Part shown: positions 49,096 through 58,125 of the stretch, one piece after another
Position numbering within the stretch: the first letter of the stretch is position 1
Layout of the letters: every line of letters starts with the position of its first letter
The notes under the pieces: generated by a model
Databases searched by the model: none
What the model saw: the letters and a program-made list of their open reading frames with translations, nothing else
What the model was told of the DNA's origin: nothing
Origin: Paraburkholderia hiiakae
Lineage (GTDB): Bacteria > Pseudomonadota > Gammaproteobacteria > Burkholderiales > Burkholderiaceae
NCBI RefSeq assembly: GCF_904848665.1
Contig: NZ_CAJHCQ010000003.1
Location: 310,001-374,000, forward strand
Direction of reading: 5' to 3'
DNA: 64,000 bases
Made by a program: the position numbers and the translations under genes

Positions 49096-49299
49096 ATGGC
49101 CCGCATCACCGTCGAAGACTGTCTGAAACAGATTCCGAACCGCTTTGAACTGGCGCTCGCTGCGACTTATCGCGCCCGCCAGCTCGCACAAGGTCACACG
49201 CCCAAGATCGAAAGCCGCGACAAGCCAACTGTTGTCGCGCTGCGCGAGATCGCGGCTGGCCAGGTCGGCCTCGAAATGCTGAAGAAGGTGCCCGTCTAA
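49096..49299 (+). CDS. rpoZ: RNA polymerase omega subunit
   Basis: 67 residues, [30 protein letters not shown], the standard omega sequence that helps RNA polymerase assembly and ppGpp binding. AGAAGGA lies ahead. Between gmk and spoT as in most proteobacteria. Confidence 0.97.
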   Translation: MARITVEDCLKQIPNRFELALAATYRARQLAQGHTPKIESRDKPTVVALREIAAGQVGLEMLKKVPV

Positions 49300-49410
49300 G
49301 GGCGCATTCGGACGCATTGCCCGCATTGTCGTTAGGCATGTAGTTCGTACCGCGCGCAGTTGCATCAAACGGCTTTAGTCGTCAACGCCAAACCTGATAC
49401 GGAGGGGAAC

Positions 49411-51777
49411 ATGAGCACCACGCCCTCGCCGGCCACCGACGTGGACCAGGAAGCCGAGACTGCGAGCCCTGCGCGCAATTACATCGACGCGGTCCTCGAA
49501 CAGTCGTTTCGCCATCTGTTCGGGCCGACCGCGACGCCGGAGCAGCCCCGCAAGCACGGGGTTGTCTCCATCGCCAATCTGACCGCTGCGCTCTCCGGTT
49601 ACCTCACCCCCGAGGAAATCAAGGAGGTCAAGGCGGCGTTCCACTTCAGCGATGAAGCCCACCTCGGGCAATATCGCCAGAGCGGCGAACCCTATATCAC
49701 CCATCCCGTCGCCGTCGCGGAAATCTGCGCCGGCTGGAAGCTCGACGCGCAGTCCATCATGGCTGCGCTCCTGCACGACGTGATGGAAGACCAGGGCGTG
49801 ACCAAGGCGGAACTCGCCGAGCGCTTTGGCGCGAAGGTCGCGGAACTGGTCGATGGCCTGTCGAAACTCGACAAGATGGAGTTTCGCAACCGCGAGGAAG
49901 CGCAGGCGGAAAACTTCCGCAAGATGCTGCTCGCGATGGCGCGCGACGTGCGCGTGATTCTGGTGAAGCTTGCCGACCGTCTGCACAACATGCGCACGCT
50001 CGGCGCGGTTCCTCCCGAAAAGCGCCGCCGCGTGGCGCGCGAGACGATCGACATCTACGCTCCCATCGCGCACCGTCTTGGCCTGAACAACACCTATCGC
50101 GAGCTGCAGGACCTGAGCTTCGCGAACTTCAACCCGAATCGCTACGCCACGCTCGAAAAGGCGGTGAAGGCCGCGCGCGGCAATCGCCGCGAAGTGGTGA
50201 GCAAGATTCTGGAAGCGGTGCAGCGCGCGATTGCCGACGCGAAGCTCGACGCCGAAGTGACGGGCCGCGAGAAAACCATCTTCAGTATCTACAAGAAGAT
50301 GCGCGACAAGCAGTTGTCGTTCTCGCAAGTGCTCGACGTGTACGGTTTTCGCGTCGTGGTCGAATCGGCGCTCGAGTGCTACACCTGCATCGGCGCGCTC
50401 CATGCGCTCTACAAGCCGGTTCCAGGCAAGTTCAAGGACTACATCGCCATTCCCAAGGTGAACGGCTATCAGTCCCTGCACACCACGCTCGTGGGCCCGT
50501 TCGGCGCGCCTATCGAGTTCCAGGTGCGCACGCGGAAGATGCACGAGATCGCCGAAGCGGGCGTGGCCGCGCACTGGCTCTACAAGAACGGTGGCGCAGA
50601 TCTCAACGATGTGCAGAAGCGCGCGCACCAGTGGCTCAAGTCACTGCTCGACATCCAGAGCGAAGTCGGCGACTCGAGCGAATTCCTCGAACACGTCAAA
50701 ATCGACCTGTTCCCGGACGCGGTGTACGTCTTCACGCCGAAGTCCAAAATCATGGCGCTGCCGCGCGGCGCCACGGCGCTCGACTTCGCTTATTCGATCC
50801 ACAGCGACCTCGGCAACCAGTGCGTGGCCGTGAAGATCAACAACGAGCTGCTGCCGCTGCGTACCGAACTCAAGAGCGGCGACATCGTCGAGGTGATCAC
50901 AGCGCCGTACTCCAAGCCGAATCCGGCGTGGCTCGGCTTCGTGCGCACCGGCAAGGCACGTTCGGCGATCCGGCACTACCTGAAGACGATGCGTCTCACG
51001 GAGTCGGTGCAGCTGGGCGAACGACTGGTCGATCAGGCGCTCAAGGGCTACGGCTACCAGCTTTCGGAAGTCACGCCGGAAGTGTGGGAAAAGCTGGTCC
51101 AGTGGACCGGCAACAAGAACCGCCAGGAAATTTTCGCCGACATCGGTCTTGGCCGGCGCGTGGCGGCGGTCATGGCCAAGCGCATCGAAGTGCTGATGAG
51201 CGGCCAGGATGCCGACGACGCCGATCATCATCATCCGCCGCGCGACCCGAATGCGCCGCCGGCGCCGCCCGTAGTCATCACGGGCACCGAGGGCATGTCG
51301 GTGCAGCTTTCGGCTTGCTGCCGCCCGATCCCTGGTGACAGCATCATGGGCTACATCGGCATCGGTCTCGGTATGGCGATCCATACGACCGACTGCCGCG
51401 TCGCGCAACGTATCCACCGGCGCGACCCGGGTCGCTGGATCGACGTAGCGTGGGCGCCGCAGCCGGGGCGTCTGTTCGATGTCGCGGTGAAGGTGCTCGT
51501 GAAGAACACCAAGGGCGTGTTCGCCCGGGTGGCGGCCGACATCACGTCGGCGGACGCCAACATCGTGCACATCGCGATGGACGACGATCTGGCACAGGAA
51601 TCGAACATGTTGCGCTTCGTGATCCAGGTGAGCGACCGCGTGCACCTCGCGAACGTCATGCGCCGGGTGCGCACGAATCCGGACGTAATGCGCATCGCGC
51701 GTGAGCGTTCGAGCGACGACGGGCACCATCGCCACGACGGCGGCATGCGCATCGAACGCGAACGCGCGGATTATTGA
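49411..51777 (+). CDS. spoT: Bifunctional (p)ppGpp synthetase/hydrolase
   Basis: Makes and degrades the stringent-response alarmone. 788 residues from 49411 (GGAGGGG six bases ahead). The HD hydrolase motif ALLHDVMED lies near residue 130 and is intact, so hydrolysis is expected. The synthetase region includes YGFRVVVES and KVNGYQSLHTT, then TGS (FTPKSKIMALPRGATALDFAYSIHS), a zinc-finger-like CCRPIPGD and a C-terminal ACT domain. Fourth gene of its operon. Confidence 0.96.
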   Translation: MSTTPSPATDVDQEAETASPARNYIDAVLEQSFRHLFGPTATPEQPRKHGVVSIANLTAALSGYLTPEEIKEVKAAFHFSDEAHLGQYRQSGEPYITHPVAVAEICAGWKLDAQSIMAALLHDVMEDQGVTKAELAERFGAKVAELVDGLSKLDKMEFRNREEAQAENFRKMLLAMARDVRVILVKLADRLHNMRTLGAVPPEKRRRVARETIDIYAPIAHRLGLNNTYRELQDLSFANFNPNRYATLEKAVKAARGNRREVVSKILEAVQRAIADAKLDAEVTGREKTIFSIYKKMRDKQLSFSQVLDVYGFRVVVESALECYTCIGALHALYKPVPGKFKDYIAIPKVNGYQSLHTTLVGPFGAPIEFQVRTRKMHEIAEAGVAAHWLYKNGGADLNDVQKRAHQWLKSLLDIQSEVGDSSEFLEHVKIDLFPDAVYVFTPKSKIMALPRGATALDFAYSIHSDLGNQCVAVKINNELLPLRTELKSGDIVEVITAPYSKPNPAWLGFVRTGKARSAIRHYLKTMRLTESVQLGERLVDQALKGYGYQLSEVTPEVWEKLVQWTGNKNRQEIFADIGLGRRVAAVMAKRIEVLMSGQDADDADHHHPPRDPNAPPAPPVVITGTEGMSVQLSACCRPIPGDSIMGYIGIGLGMAIHTTDCRVAQRIHRRDPGRWIDVAWAPQPGRLFDVAVKVLVKNTKGVFARVAADITSADANIVHIAMDDDLAQESNMLRFVIQVSDRVHLANVMRRVRTNPDVMRIARERSSDDGHHRHDGGMRIERERADY

Positions 51778-51985
51778 GCGGGGCGCGTGGCTCTGGGCGG
51801 GAAGCTCGGGGCACGTAGCTCCGGGCGCCCCGCGTCGGGAAGTGCTGTTCCGTGGCACGGACCACTCCCACTGAGCGTATCGCGCGGTACTCTACCGTTT
51901 TCTCATTGCCGCATCTTCGCGGCAGCCTGACCGGGCTCGCCGGTCACTTCGCCATCTTCCTTCGACCCGAAACGAGGGACTCGCA

Positions 51986-52465
51986 ATGAACGTAGCTGAG
52001 CTGACCGGCCTCGCGCTCGATTACTGGGTGGCGCGCAGTCTGCCGGACTTCGTGCGCGAAATCTATTTCACCGACAGTGGCGAGACAGTCGCCGTGCGCG
52101 GCAACGATCGCGGGCGTCCATGGGATGGCCGCTTCATGCCTACCGATTCGTGGGAGGCGGCCGGCGTGGTGCTAGACCGCGCAAAGCGCGTCGAGCTTCG
52201 CGAAGGCGAGCCGGCTTCCTGTGTGGCGGAGTTCGAGGGCGAATCGGGTGCAGTGAAAGCCCACGGAGAAACCACGCGCGAGGCGCTGCTGCGGGCGTTC
52301 GTCACAAGCCGCTTTGGTGAGACGGTAGGGCAGATGCTGCGACAGCCTCAGGCGCTGCTGGGCATGGGCATGGAGCCTGTAGGGGAGCCCAGCGCGATTG
52401 GCGACGTGGAGGACTTGCCGCGACCCGACGCGCAGATCGGCGACATCGGCACGCCGCCGCGCTAG
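51986..52465 (+). CDS. DUF2591/NinX-like protein
   Basis: 159 residues. The opening NVAELTGLALDYWVARSL and the middle MPTDSWEAAGVVLDR match the phage-NinX-type DUF2591 pattern (LTGxxLDYWVA ... W-xx-G-P/V). The C-terminal half includes TTREALLRAFVTSRFGETV. Function unknown. Single gene with no sign of recent transfer around it. Confidence 0.7.
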   Translation: MNVAELTGLALDYWVARSLPDFVREIYFTDSGETVAVRGNDRGRPWDGRFMPTDSWEAAGVVLDRAKRVELREGEPASCVAEFEGESGAVKAHGETTREALLRAFVTSRFGETVGQMLRQPQALLGMGMEPVGEPSAIGDVEDLPRPDAQIGDIGTPPR

Positions 52466-52519
52466 GGTCTTGCCTCGCACGAGACGGCAGGCGCACACAA
52501 TTCTGCAGCTGAAAAGACA

Positions 52520-52547
52520 AAGGGCCTTTCCATTCGGAAAGGCCCTT
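52520..52547. terminator. Terminator after the tandem tRNA-Arg genes
   Basis: AAGGGCCTTTCC with GGAAAGGCCCTT, 12-bp arms and a four-base loop. On the - strand it is followed by TTTGTCTTTT, so it fits the leftward tRNA transcript best. Confidence 0.8.
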
Positions 52548-52554
52548 CAATGGG

Positions 52555-52631
52555 TGGTGCGGCTGGCAGGATTCGAACCCACGACCCCTTGGTTCGTAGC
52601 CAAGTACTCTATCCAACTGAGCTACAGCCGC
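52555..52631 (-). tRNA. tRNA-Arg(ACG), copy 1 (promoter-distal)
   Basis: 77 bases with CCA. Acceptor GCGGCTG/CAGCCGC, discriminator A. Loop CTACGAA gives anticodon ACG (becoming ICG). Body identical to copy 2. Confidence 0.96.
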
Positions 52632-52708
52632 ACGCTAAAACGATACTACGTACAACGATATACTGCTTGAAACCCTTCCCAGATTAAATGGGAAACGCTT
52701 CGAATAAG

Positions 52709-52785
52709 TGGCGCGGCTGGCAGGATTCGAACCCACGACCCCTTGGTTCGTAGCCAAGTACTCTATCCAACTGAGCTACAGCCGC
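52709..52785 (-). tRNA. tRNA-Arg(ACG), copy 2
   Basis: 77 bases with CCA, same stems and anticodon as copy 1, but the discriminator base is G instead of A. The 77-base spacer holds no gene. Both are likely on one transcript. Confidence 0.96.
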
Positions 52786-52915
52786 ACGCAGAAGTGAGAT
52801 TATAGCAGGGGTTCGAAAAAAGGGAAGACCCTTATCGCGATTTGTCTTGGGGCGTGATTCGTGTACGCTGGCAGTAGTGAGTGAGTTAGTACACACATAC
52901 CGCAGTGATCCCATC

Positions 52916-53479
52916 ATGAACAAGGCCTTTGTCAAAGAATCGACCGACAACGACGACGACGATCTCGAAGCCGGTCACCCCGAGATTCCCGCCGGCACGA
53001 AGAACTACATTACGCCCGCCGGCTACGAGCGCATGCGCAGCGAGTTGCTGCACCTGATAGACGAGGAGCGGCCCGAGGTGGTCAAACTCGTCTCATGGGC
53101 GGCCTCGAACGGCGATCGTTCCGAAAACGGCGATTACATCTACGGCAAGCGCCGTTTGCGCGAAATCGACCGCCGCATCCGCTTTCTCACGAAGCGGTTG
53201 GATCTGGCTGAAGTCGTGGACAGCAGCCGGCAGGAGAGCGTGGACCAGGTGTTCTTCGGGGCGACCGTCGAGTACGGCACCGAGGACGGCGAGGCGCACA
53301 CGATCACGATCGTCGGCATCGACGAGGTCGATCTCGACCAGGGGCACGTGAGCTGGGTTTCGCCTGTCGCGCGGGCGCTACTGAAGGCGAAGATAGGCGA
53401 TCAGGTCACGCTGCACACGCCAGCGGGGCCGGAGCCGATCGACGTTCTGGACGTGCACTATCCGCCGGCAGCCGCGTAA
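52916..53479 (+). CDS. greB: Transcription elongation factor GreB
   Basis: Rescues backtracked RNA polymerase. 187 residues from 52916. The coiled-coil with the acidic tip (WAASNGDRSENGDYIYGKRRLREID, the family's NGDRSENADY-like motif) and the C-terminal FKBP-like domain ending VDVLDVHYP are seen. The N-terminus has an extra acidic run (STDNDDDDLEAGHPE). A bidirectional terminator follows. Confidence 0.94.
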   Translation: MNKAFVKESTDNDDDDLEAGHPEIPAGTKNYITPAGYERMRSELLHLIDEERPEVVKLVSWAASNGDRSENGDYIYGKRRLREIDRRIRFLTKRLDLAEVVDSSRQESVDQVFFGATVEYGTEDGEAHTITIVGIDEVDLDQGHVSWVSPVARALLKAKIGDQVTLHTPAGPEPIDVLDVHYPPAAA

Positions 53480-53500
53480 TCAGACTGCGGCAGAAATGAA

Positions 53501-53526
53501 AAAAAGGCACCCGAGGGTGCCTTTTT
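53501..53526. terminator. Bidirectional terminator between greB and the porin gene
   Basis: AAAAAGGCACC and GGTGCCTTTTT arms with a CGAG loop, between convergent genes. Confidence 0.93.
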
Positions 53527-53565
53527 CAGCTGCAGTGCTGGCCAAGGCGGCCAGCAGCGTGCTGC

Positions 53566-54732
53566 TTAGAAGCGGTGACGCATACCAACCGTCACAGCAA
53601 CCTGGTCTTGCGTTGCCGAAGCCGACGTCAGGCCGTTCAGGTACGGTCCGATGTTCGCCGAGTTCGACGAGACGTGCTGCCAGTTGCCTTGGAGGTACAC
53701 ATCGGTGCGCTTCGACAGAGCGTAGTCCGACTGGAGCGAAACCGTGTTGTAGTTCGGGTTCACGCCGCCGCCGAAGTTCGTGCGCGTGTACGTGTATGCG
53801 CCGGCCAGGCTCAGAGCCGGGGTCAGAGCGTAACGAATGTTGCCTTCAAAGTTCTGGAAACGTACGCTGTTCCCGTTAAGAGCGATGCCGTTAGCCGTAC
53901 CCGACTGCGTGGGCGAGATGCCAATCGCGTTGCCCAGTTGCGTCTGCGTGTAGACGAAGCCTGCCGTTGCCGGGCCGAACGTGTAGTTCACGCCGCCGCC
54001 GAACGTGCTTTGGCGAGCTGCACCGAAGGTGTAGTCGCCTGCTTGTGCGCCCGAGAACGTAGCCGCGTTGAACTGCGGGTTGTTGATGTTGTTGTTCGCG
54101 TGCAGGTAAGCAGCTGCAAAGTTCAGGCCGGCGTAGTTATACGTCGCGCCGAAGCTATAAGCACGGTTGTTCGCGAATTCGGTGCTGTTCGAGAACGAGT
54201 ACGTACCGCCGAACTTGAAGCCAGCGTAGTTGACGCTCGAGTACTTGACCGTGTTGTTGAAACGAACCGAGTTGTTCAGGTTGTCGTTGTCGAACGGGTG
54301 AGCAGCGATCGTGCCACCGTATTGCGTGCCGGTGTTCGACAGCGGTGCGAGGTAGTCGACGACGGAGTCGTACTGACGACCGAGGGTGACCGCGCCGTAT
54401 TGGTCGCTAGCCAGACCCACGAACGCTTGACGGCCGAACATGCGGCCCTTTTGACCGAGGTTGCCGTTGTCGATGTTGAAGCCGTTTTCCAACGTGAAGA
54501 TGGCCTTCAGACCGCCACCGAGGTCTTCAGCACCGCGCAGGCCCCAACGGCTGCCGTTGACCGTGCCGCTCGTGGCTTGCCACGCGCTGTGACCACTCGT
54601 TGCGCTCACGCGCTGGTTGTTCGAGTAGGTGATGCCTGCGTCGATCAGGCCGTACAGCGTAACGCTGCTTTGCGCGTGTGCAGCCGTTGCAAAAATGCCC
54701 GTCAGGGCGGCGACCATGAGAGTCTTTTTCAT
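53566..54732 (-). CDS. Gram-negative general porin (OmpC family)
   Basis: 388 residues. Signal peptide MKKTLMVAALTGIFATAAHA is cleaved before QSSVTLYGLIDAGI, the standard opening of Burkholderiaceae porins. The body alternates beta-strand and loop, with SRWGLRGAEDLGGGLKAIFTLENGF and GRQAFVGLASDQYGAVTLGRQYDS. It ends with a terminal Phe (VTVGMRHRF), the outer-membrane assembly signal. A 16-strand trimeric channel is expected. GGAG lies about ten bases ahead. Codon use and composition are slightly more AT-rich than neighbours, as often for highly expressed porins. Confidence 0.95.
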   Translation of the reverse strand: MKKTLMVAALTGIFATAAHAQSSVTLYGLIDAGITYSNNQRVSATSGHSAWQATSGTVNGSRWGLRGAEDLGGGLKAIFTLENGFNIDNGNLGQKGRMFGRQAFVGLASDQYGAVTLGRQYDSVVDYLAPLSNTGTQYGGTIAAHPFDNDNLNNSVRFNNTVKYSSVNYAGFKFGGTYSFSNSTEFANNRAYSFGATYNYAGLNFAAAYLHANNNINNPQFNAATFSGAQAGDYTFGAARQSTFGGGVNYTFGPATAGFVYTQTQLGNAIGISPTQSGTANGIALNGNSVRFQNFEGNIRYALTPALSLAGAYTYTRTNFGGGVNPNYNTVSLQSDYALSKRTDVYLQGNWQHVSSNSANIGPYLNGLTSASATQDQVAVTVGMRHRF

Positions 54733-55138
54733 CTTTGTAAACTCCGAGAACAGAGGTGGGTTTCGTCGAACCCCGTTTGGGAAACCGTCCATGCGAAGCG
54801 CAGCGAGAGGCAAAGTTCGCGTGGTACGAATTAATCCGTCCAAGTCGGTTTCCAGACAGGCAGAGTGTAGAGAGGGTGCTCGGAGAGGGGGTATTCCGAA
54901 TTTCGCAATAAAGTATTGCGATATCGGAAATGATTATCGCGCTCGTCTTAAGCCCTGCTGCTAAAGGCTTTGAGCGGATTTCTCAGGGAGGGAATGAAAC
55001 TGTCAACCGCGCGAGCGTTGTGCGATCGCTACAACAATTGATTGCGAAAAACGGTTTAAATTGGTCTCAACTGATTATTGCGCCCGGCGTAACAGATGAT
55101 TGTGCGCCGCAGACTTAATCGTCAGACCTGGGCCCGGC
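54733..55138. other. Porin upstream region
   Basis: About 400 bases between the porin start and the candidate small RNA. It is AT-rich around 54890-55090, where the porin promoter and regulator sites are expected. An open frame at 54930-55118 on the + strand has no ribosome site and no recognisable product, so I leave it out. Confidence 0.45.
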
Positions 55139-55149
55139 TATACTTCAAT

Positions 55150-55236
55150 CGCTGCTTTCCGAAGCAGACTTTTTCGTTGACGAAAAAGATCTCCAAACCT
55201 TTGTCGGCGCGGCCTTTTCTGCCGCGCTTTTTTTTG
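55150..55236 (+). ncRNA. Candidate small RNA
   Basis: A -10 box TATACT (55139-55144) is followed by three successive hairpins: CTGCTT/AAGCAG (55152-55167), CTTTTTCGT/ACGAAAAAG (55169-55188), then GCGCGG/CCGCGC (55208-55228) with eight T, a strong intrinsic terminator. No ORF of note lies between. The layout (promoter, hairpins, linker CTCCAAACC, terminator) is that of an Hfq-type sRNA. The -35 box is weak, and the identity is unknown. Confidence 0.55.
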
Positions 55237-55270
55237 CCCGTCTTCAGGCCATGCGCGCTACGCGCGCCCC

Positions 55271-55471
55271 TTACTGGGTGCCCGCTTGCGGTGGCTCAGG
55301 CTGCAGGCTCCAGTCTTCCATTACGTAGTGCCTTGCGTCCATAGGGGAACACAGCAGGTTGTGCCAGTGGTCCCCATGCCATGCGCCATAGGTTTCGGCT
55401 TCCTCAGCCGTTGGCGCAATCCCGTCCGTTTGAACGAGCCAGTGAATCCATCGCCGCAGAGCTGTCAGCAT
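55271..55471 (-). CDS. Hypothetical Trp-rich protein, 66 residues
   Basis: GGAGG seven bases ahead of the ATG supports a real gene. Soluble, with WIHWLVQTDGIAPTAEEAE and GAWHGDHWHNLLCSP, rich in Trp and His. Not recognised. It faces the small-RNA terminator. Confidence 0.6.
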   Translation of the reverse strand: MLTALRRWIHWLVQTDGIAPTAEEAETYGAWHGDHWHNLLCSPMDARHYVMEDWSLQPEPPQAGTQ

Positions 55472-55878
55472 GATGACCTCCGATGCCGCTAATAATATGG
55501 ATCATGAATTGAATGTATTACTCGAACAACCGGGAGAAACACTTACGTTTGACACGAATTGTTACATTTCGGGAAAACTTCCCGGTAGAAATGACGTAAG
55601 CAGGATAGTCGCGTAAAAATGACGTGTTTTTATATATAAATTCGGATCGCATACGATTTTCTTGCGACTTTTTGATGCATACCGCTTTTATCGTCGAATC
55701 GGGAAAGCTGTTATAAAAAATTCGCTTGACTGGCGATTGACGTTCCCCGTATAACGGCAAAGCTGATTTTCGTTCCGCTGCAATTTAAAGAATTCGCTGA
55801 AGCGGGACGGCGGGAATTGGCTGGATACGGCGTGAGGGTTATTACCCGCGTCATTAAAATCTCGAGGGAAACTGAAAC
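55472..55878. other. AT-rich region with the cold-shock promoter and leader
   Basis: About 400 bases of much lower GC than the surroundings. It holds the cspA promoter and a leader of about 115 bases. An open frame on the - strand (55518-55760) is judged spurious. Confidence 0.6.
55726..55755 (+). promoter_or_regulatory. Promoter of the cold-shock gene
   Basis: TTGACT (55726-55731), 18-bp spacer, TATAAC (55750-55755). The start would be near 55762, giving a leader of about 117 bases, in keeping with cold-shock mRNAs whose leaders fold as temperature sensors. Confidence 0.65.
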
Positions 55879-56082
55879 ATGGAAACCGGTATCGTCAAAT
55901 GGTTCAACGATGCGAAGGGCTTTGGCTTCATCACGTCTGACGCCGGCGGCGACGATCTGTTCGCGCACTTCTCGGAAATCCGCGCCGACGGCTTCAAGTC
56001 GTTGAAGGAGAACCAGCGTGTGTCGTTCGACGTCAAGGTCGGTCCGAAGGGCAAGCAGGCCGCGAATATTCAGCCGCTGTAA
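55879..56082 (+). CDS. cspA: Cold-shock protein (CspA family)
   Basis: 67-residue single-stranded nucleic-acid-binding OB-fold protein. RNP1 is KGFGFI (residues 13-18) and RNP2 [20 protein letters not shown] opens the chain as usual. GAGGGAAA lies upstream. It acts as an RNA chaperone. Followed by a strong terminator, so monocistronic. Confidence 0.96.
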   Translation: METGIVKWFNDAKGFGFITSDAGGDDLFAHFSEIRADGFKSLKENQRVSFDVKVGPKGKQAANIQPL

Positions 56083-56127
56083 GTGCAGCGTGCGAGCGCT
56101 CGCTGCGCGAGCGCTCATCAACACCAG

Positions 56128-56155
56128 GCCCCGGGCGAACCCCGGGGCTTTTTCA
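56128..56155 (+). terminator. Terminator after the cold-shock gene
   Basis: GCCCCGGG and CCCGGGGC arms with a short loop, then CTTTTTCATTTTT. A second GAGCGCTC dyad lies just before it. Confidence 0.9.
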
Positions 56156-56361
56156 TTTTTGGCATATTGATATTCAGGCAATATTAGTGGTCACGGTTTT
56201 TAGTCGCGCATTTAATCGGGAAAACCCTGGGATCTTGCAATTTTCCTGATTCGGGTTTGCACTAAAAGACGAGAGTCGCGCTTAGGCTGCCGGGACTGTC
56301 GGCGCGTGGCGTGCAAACAGTGCATACTTGGGCCGTTTTCCATTTCCCCTGTCGTTTCACC

Positions 56362-57528
56362 ATGTTTGAATCCTCCTTGAGCGCCGCCCAGGCCGCCGGC
56401 GACCTTCCCATTGTTTTCGTAGACCTCGAGACGACCGGCGGCTCAGTAAGCGAGCACCGGATTACCGAAGTTGGGGTGGTGGAGGTGGCGCAAGGGCAGG
56501 TGACACGATGGAGCACCCTCGTCGATCCCGGTCAGCCTATCCCGCCCTTTATTCAGCAGCTCACCGGTATTACGGACCAGATGGTGCGCGGCGCGCCGCG
56601 CTTCGCCGACATTGCGGCTCAGCTCCATGGGCGACTCGCCGGCAAGCTCTTCGTCGCGCACAACGCGGCCTTCGACCGCGGCTTCCTGCGGGCAGAGTTC
56701 GAGCGTGCCGGTTATTCCTTCAACCCCGATGTGCTGTGCACTGTGCGCCTGTCGCGGGCGCTTTTCCCGGGTGAGAAGCGCCACGGGCTAGACGCGTTGG
56801 TCGAGCGCCATGCACTCGTGCCATCGGACCGCCATCGCGCGCTCGCCGACGCCGATCTCCTCTGGCAGTTCTGGCAGCGCCTGCCCGCGCTGGTGCCGGG
56901 GGAAGCGCTGGCGTCGCAGATCGAGCGCACGACGCGCCGTCACGTACTGGCCGGCGACATCACCGACGAACTGATCGACACCGCGCCCGCGGGTCACGGC
57001 GTTTATGCGTTCTACGGCGAGAACGACGTGCCGCTCTACGTGGGGCGCAGCGTACGGGTGCGCCAGCGTGTGCGCGCGCATCTTTCGGGGGATCGGCGCT
57101 CTTCACGCGAACAGCGGATGGCGCAGCAGGTGCGCCGCGTGGAGTGGCGTGCGACGGGCGGCGAGCTTGGCGCGCTCCTTGTCGAGGCGCAATGGATCGC
57201 AACGCTCAAGCCCTCGTTCAATCGCGTGCCGCGTGCGTCGAAGCGCGACCCCGTCGACCTTGGGGCGACGCCCTGGCCGTTCGACGGCGCGGTGGTCGTG
57301 CCGGAGCGGGACTCGACCAACGGCGCCGACGTTTATCACCTGATCGATCGCTGGTGCTATATGGGTGCCTTTCCCAGCGCGACTGAGGCTGAGGCGCTGG
57401 TGGACCGAAGCGCTGAGCGGGTGTTCGAGCTTTCGACCTGGCGCATTCTGCAGACGCACTTCGAACGCGGTCTGCGCGTGCAGGTGCTGCAGCCTTCCGA
57501 GGCTGACCGCCTCACGAGCGCGGCCTAG
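56362..57528 (+). CDS. DnaQ-like 3'-5' exonuclease fused to a GIY-YIG nuclease domain
   Basis: 388 residues. Residues 1-180 form a DEDDh exonuclease: FVDLETTGG (D21, E23), HNAAFDRGF (Asp) and HRALADADLLW (His, Asp). From about 212, GHGVYAFYGENDVPLYVGRS opens a GIY-YIG domain like that of UvrC N-terminus/Cho, with VEAQWIATLKPSFNR later. An exonuclease and a structure-cutting endonuclease in one chain point to DNA repair. Such fusions are known from several bacteria, but the exact pathway is not. Single gene. Confidence 0.9.
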   Translation: MFESSLSAAQAAGDLPIVFVDLETTGGSVSEHRITEVGVVEVAQGQVTRWSTLVDPGQPIPPFIQQLTGITDQMVRGAPRFADIAAQLHGRLAGKLFVAHNAAFDRGFLRAEFERAGYSFNPDVLCTVRLSRALFPGEKRHGLDALVERHALVPSDRHRALADADLLWQFWQRLPALVPGEALASQIERTTRRHVLAGDITDELIDTAPAGHGVYAFYGENDVPLYVGRSVRVRQRVRAHLSGDRRSSREQRMAQQVRRVEWRATGGELGALLVEAQWIATLKPSFNRVPRASKRDPVDLGATPWPFDGAVVVPERDSTNGADVYHLIDRWCYMGAFPSATEAEALVDRSAERVFELSTWRILQTHFERGLRVQVLQPSEADRLTSAA

Positions 57529-57534
57529 CGGTCC

Positions 57535-58125
57535 TTAAGCGACGCCGCCTACGCCGCCCGATTCGCACACATGCTCAAGCGCCTGATTCATCGCATTCGT
57601 GCGCGCGGAGTCGTATCGGGTGAGTTCCTTCCAGTTCGCAACCGTTCGTGCGACGCGCGCCGGGCAATCCGGTGCGCCGCGCATTGATTGCACGCGTGCG
57701 AGTGCGCCGATCAATTGGCCCGTGAGTCTGTCGAGTTGGGGTCGAGTGGCCGTGGCGAGATCCGGCGCCGGGTCGCTGGGCGCCTGCGAGGCACGCCATG
57801 TGTCGAACAGCGACTTTTGCATTTGCGTGCTGGCATCGATCTGATCGCGGAAGAACGCACGCGCAAACGCGGGATCGACACCGGCCGCCTTGGCGCGCTT
57901 TTGCACGTCGGCGATCAAGGCGTCTTCACGGGGCGTATCGGTGATCGGCTTCTGATGTTGCCATTTCCAGTGCGCGACCGGCTCGGCGAGCGCCAGCCGC
58001 TGCGAAACGAGGGCGACAAGGTTGGTCAGGGCAGTGTCGTCACCGTCGGCATGGACGGGGGCGATCGGCAGGGCGAAGAGCAGCGCAGCAGCGCAACGCG
58101 CGCTGGCGCGAGTCAGCAATGTCAT
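57535..58125 (-). CDS. Periplasmic chorismate mutase (secreted AroQ-gamma type)
   Basis: 196 residues with a signal peptide (MTLLTRASARCAAALLFALPIAPVHA). The helical mature part has LVALVSQRLALAEPVAHWKWQHQKPITD followed by ADVQKRAKAAGVDPAFARAFFRDQIDAS, the pattern of exported chorismate mutases (Arg, Lys and Gln/Glu active-site positions). It turns chorismate to prephenate outside the cytoplasm, a role still unclear in this group. An upstream in-frame start (58164) is possible. Neither has a good ribosome site. Confidence 0.85.
   Translation of the reverse strand: MTLLTRASARCAAALLFALPIAPVHADGDDTALTNLVALVSQRLALAEPVAHWKWQHQKPITDTPREDALIADVQKRAKAAGVDPAFARAFFRDQIDASTQMQKSLFDTWRASQAPSDPAPDLATATRPQLDRLTGQLIGALARVQSMRGAPDCPARVARTVANWKELTRYDSARTNAMNQALEHVCESGGVGGVA

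Noticed and set aside
54930..55118. 62-codon + strand frame ahead of the small RNA
   Set aside because: No ribosome site and no family. It ends just before the RNA's -10 box.
55518..55760. 80-codon AT-rich - strand frame
   Set aside because: Lies over the cold-shock promoter, has no ribosome site, and looks like chance in AT-rich DNA.
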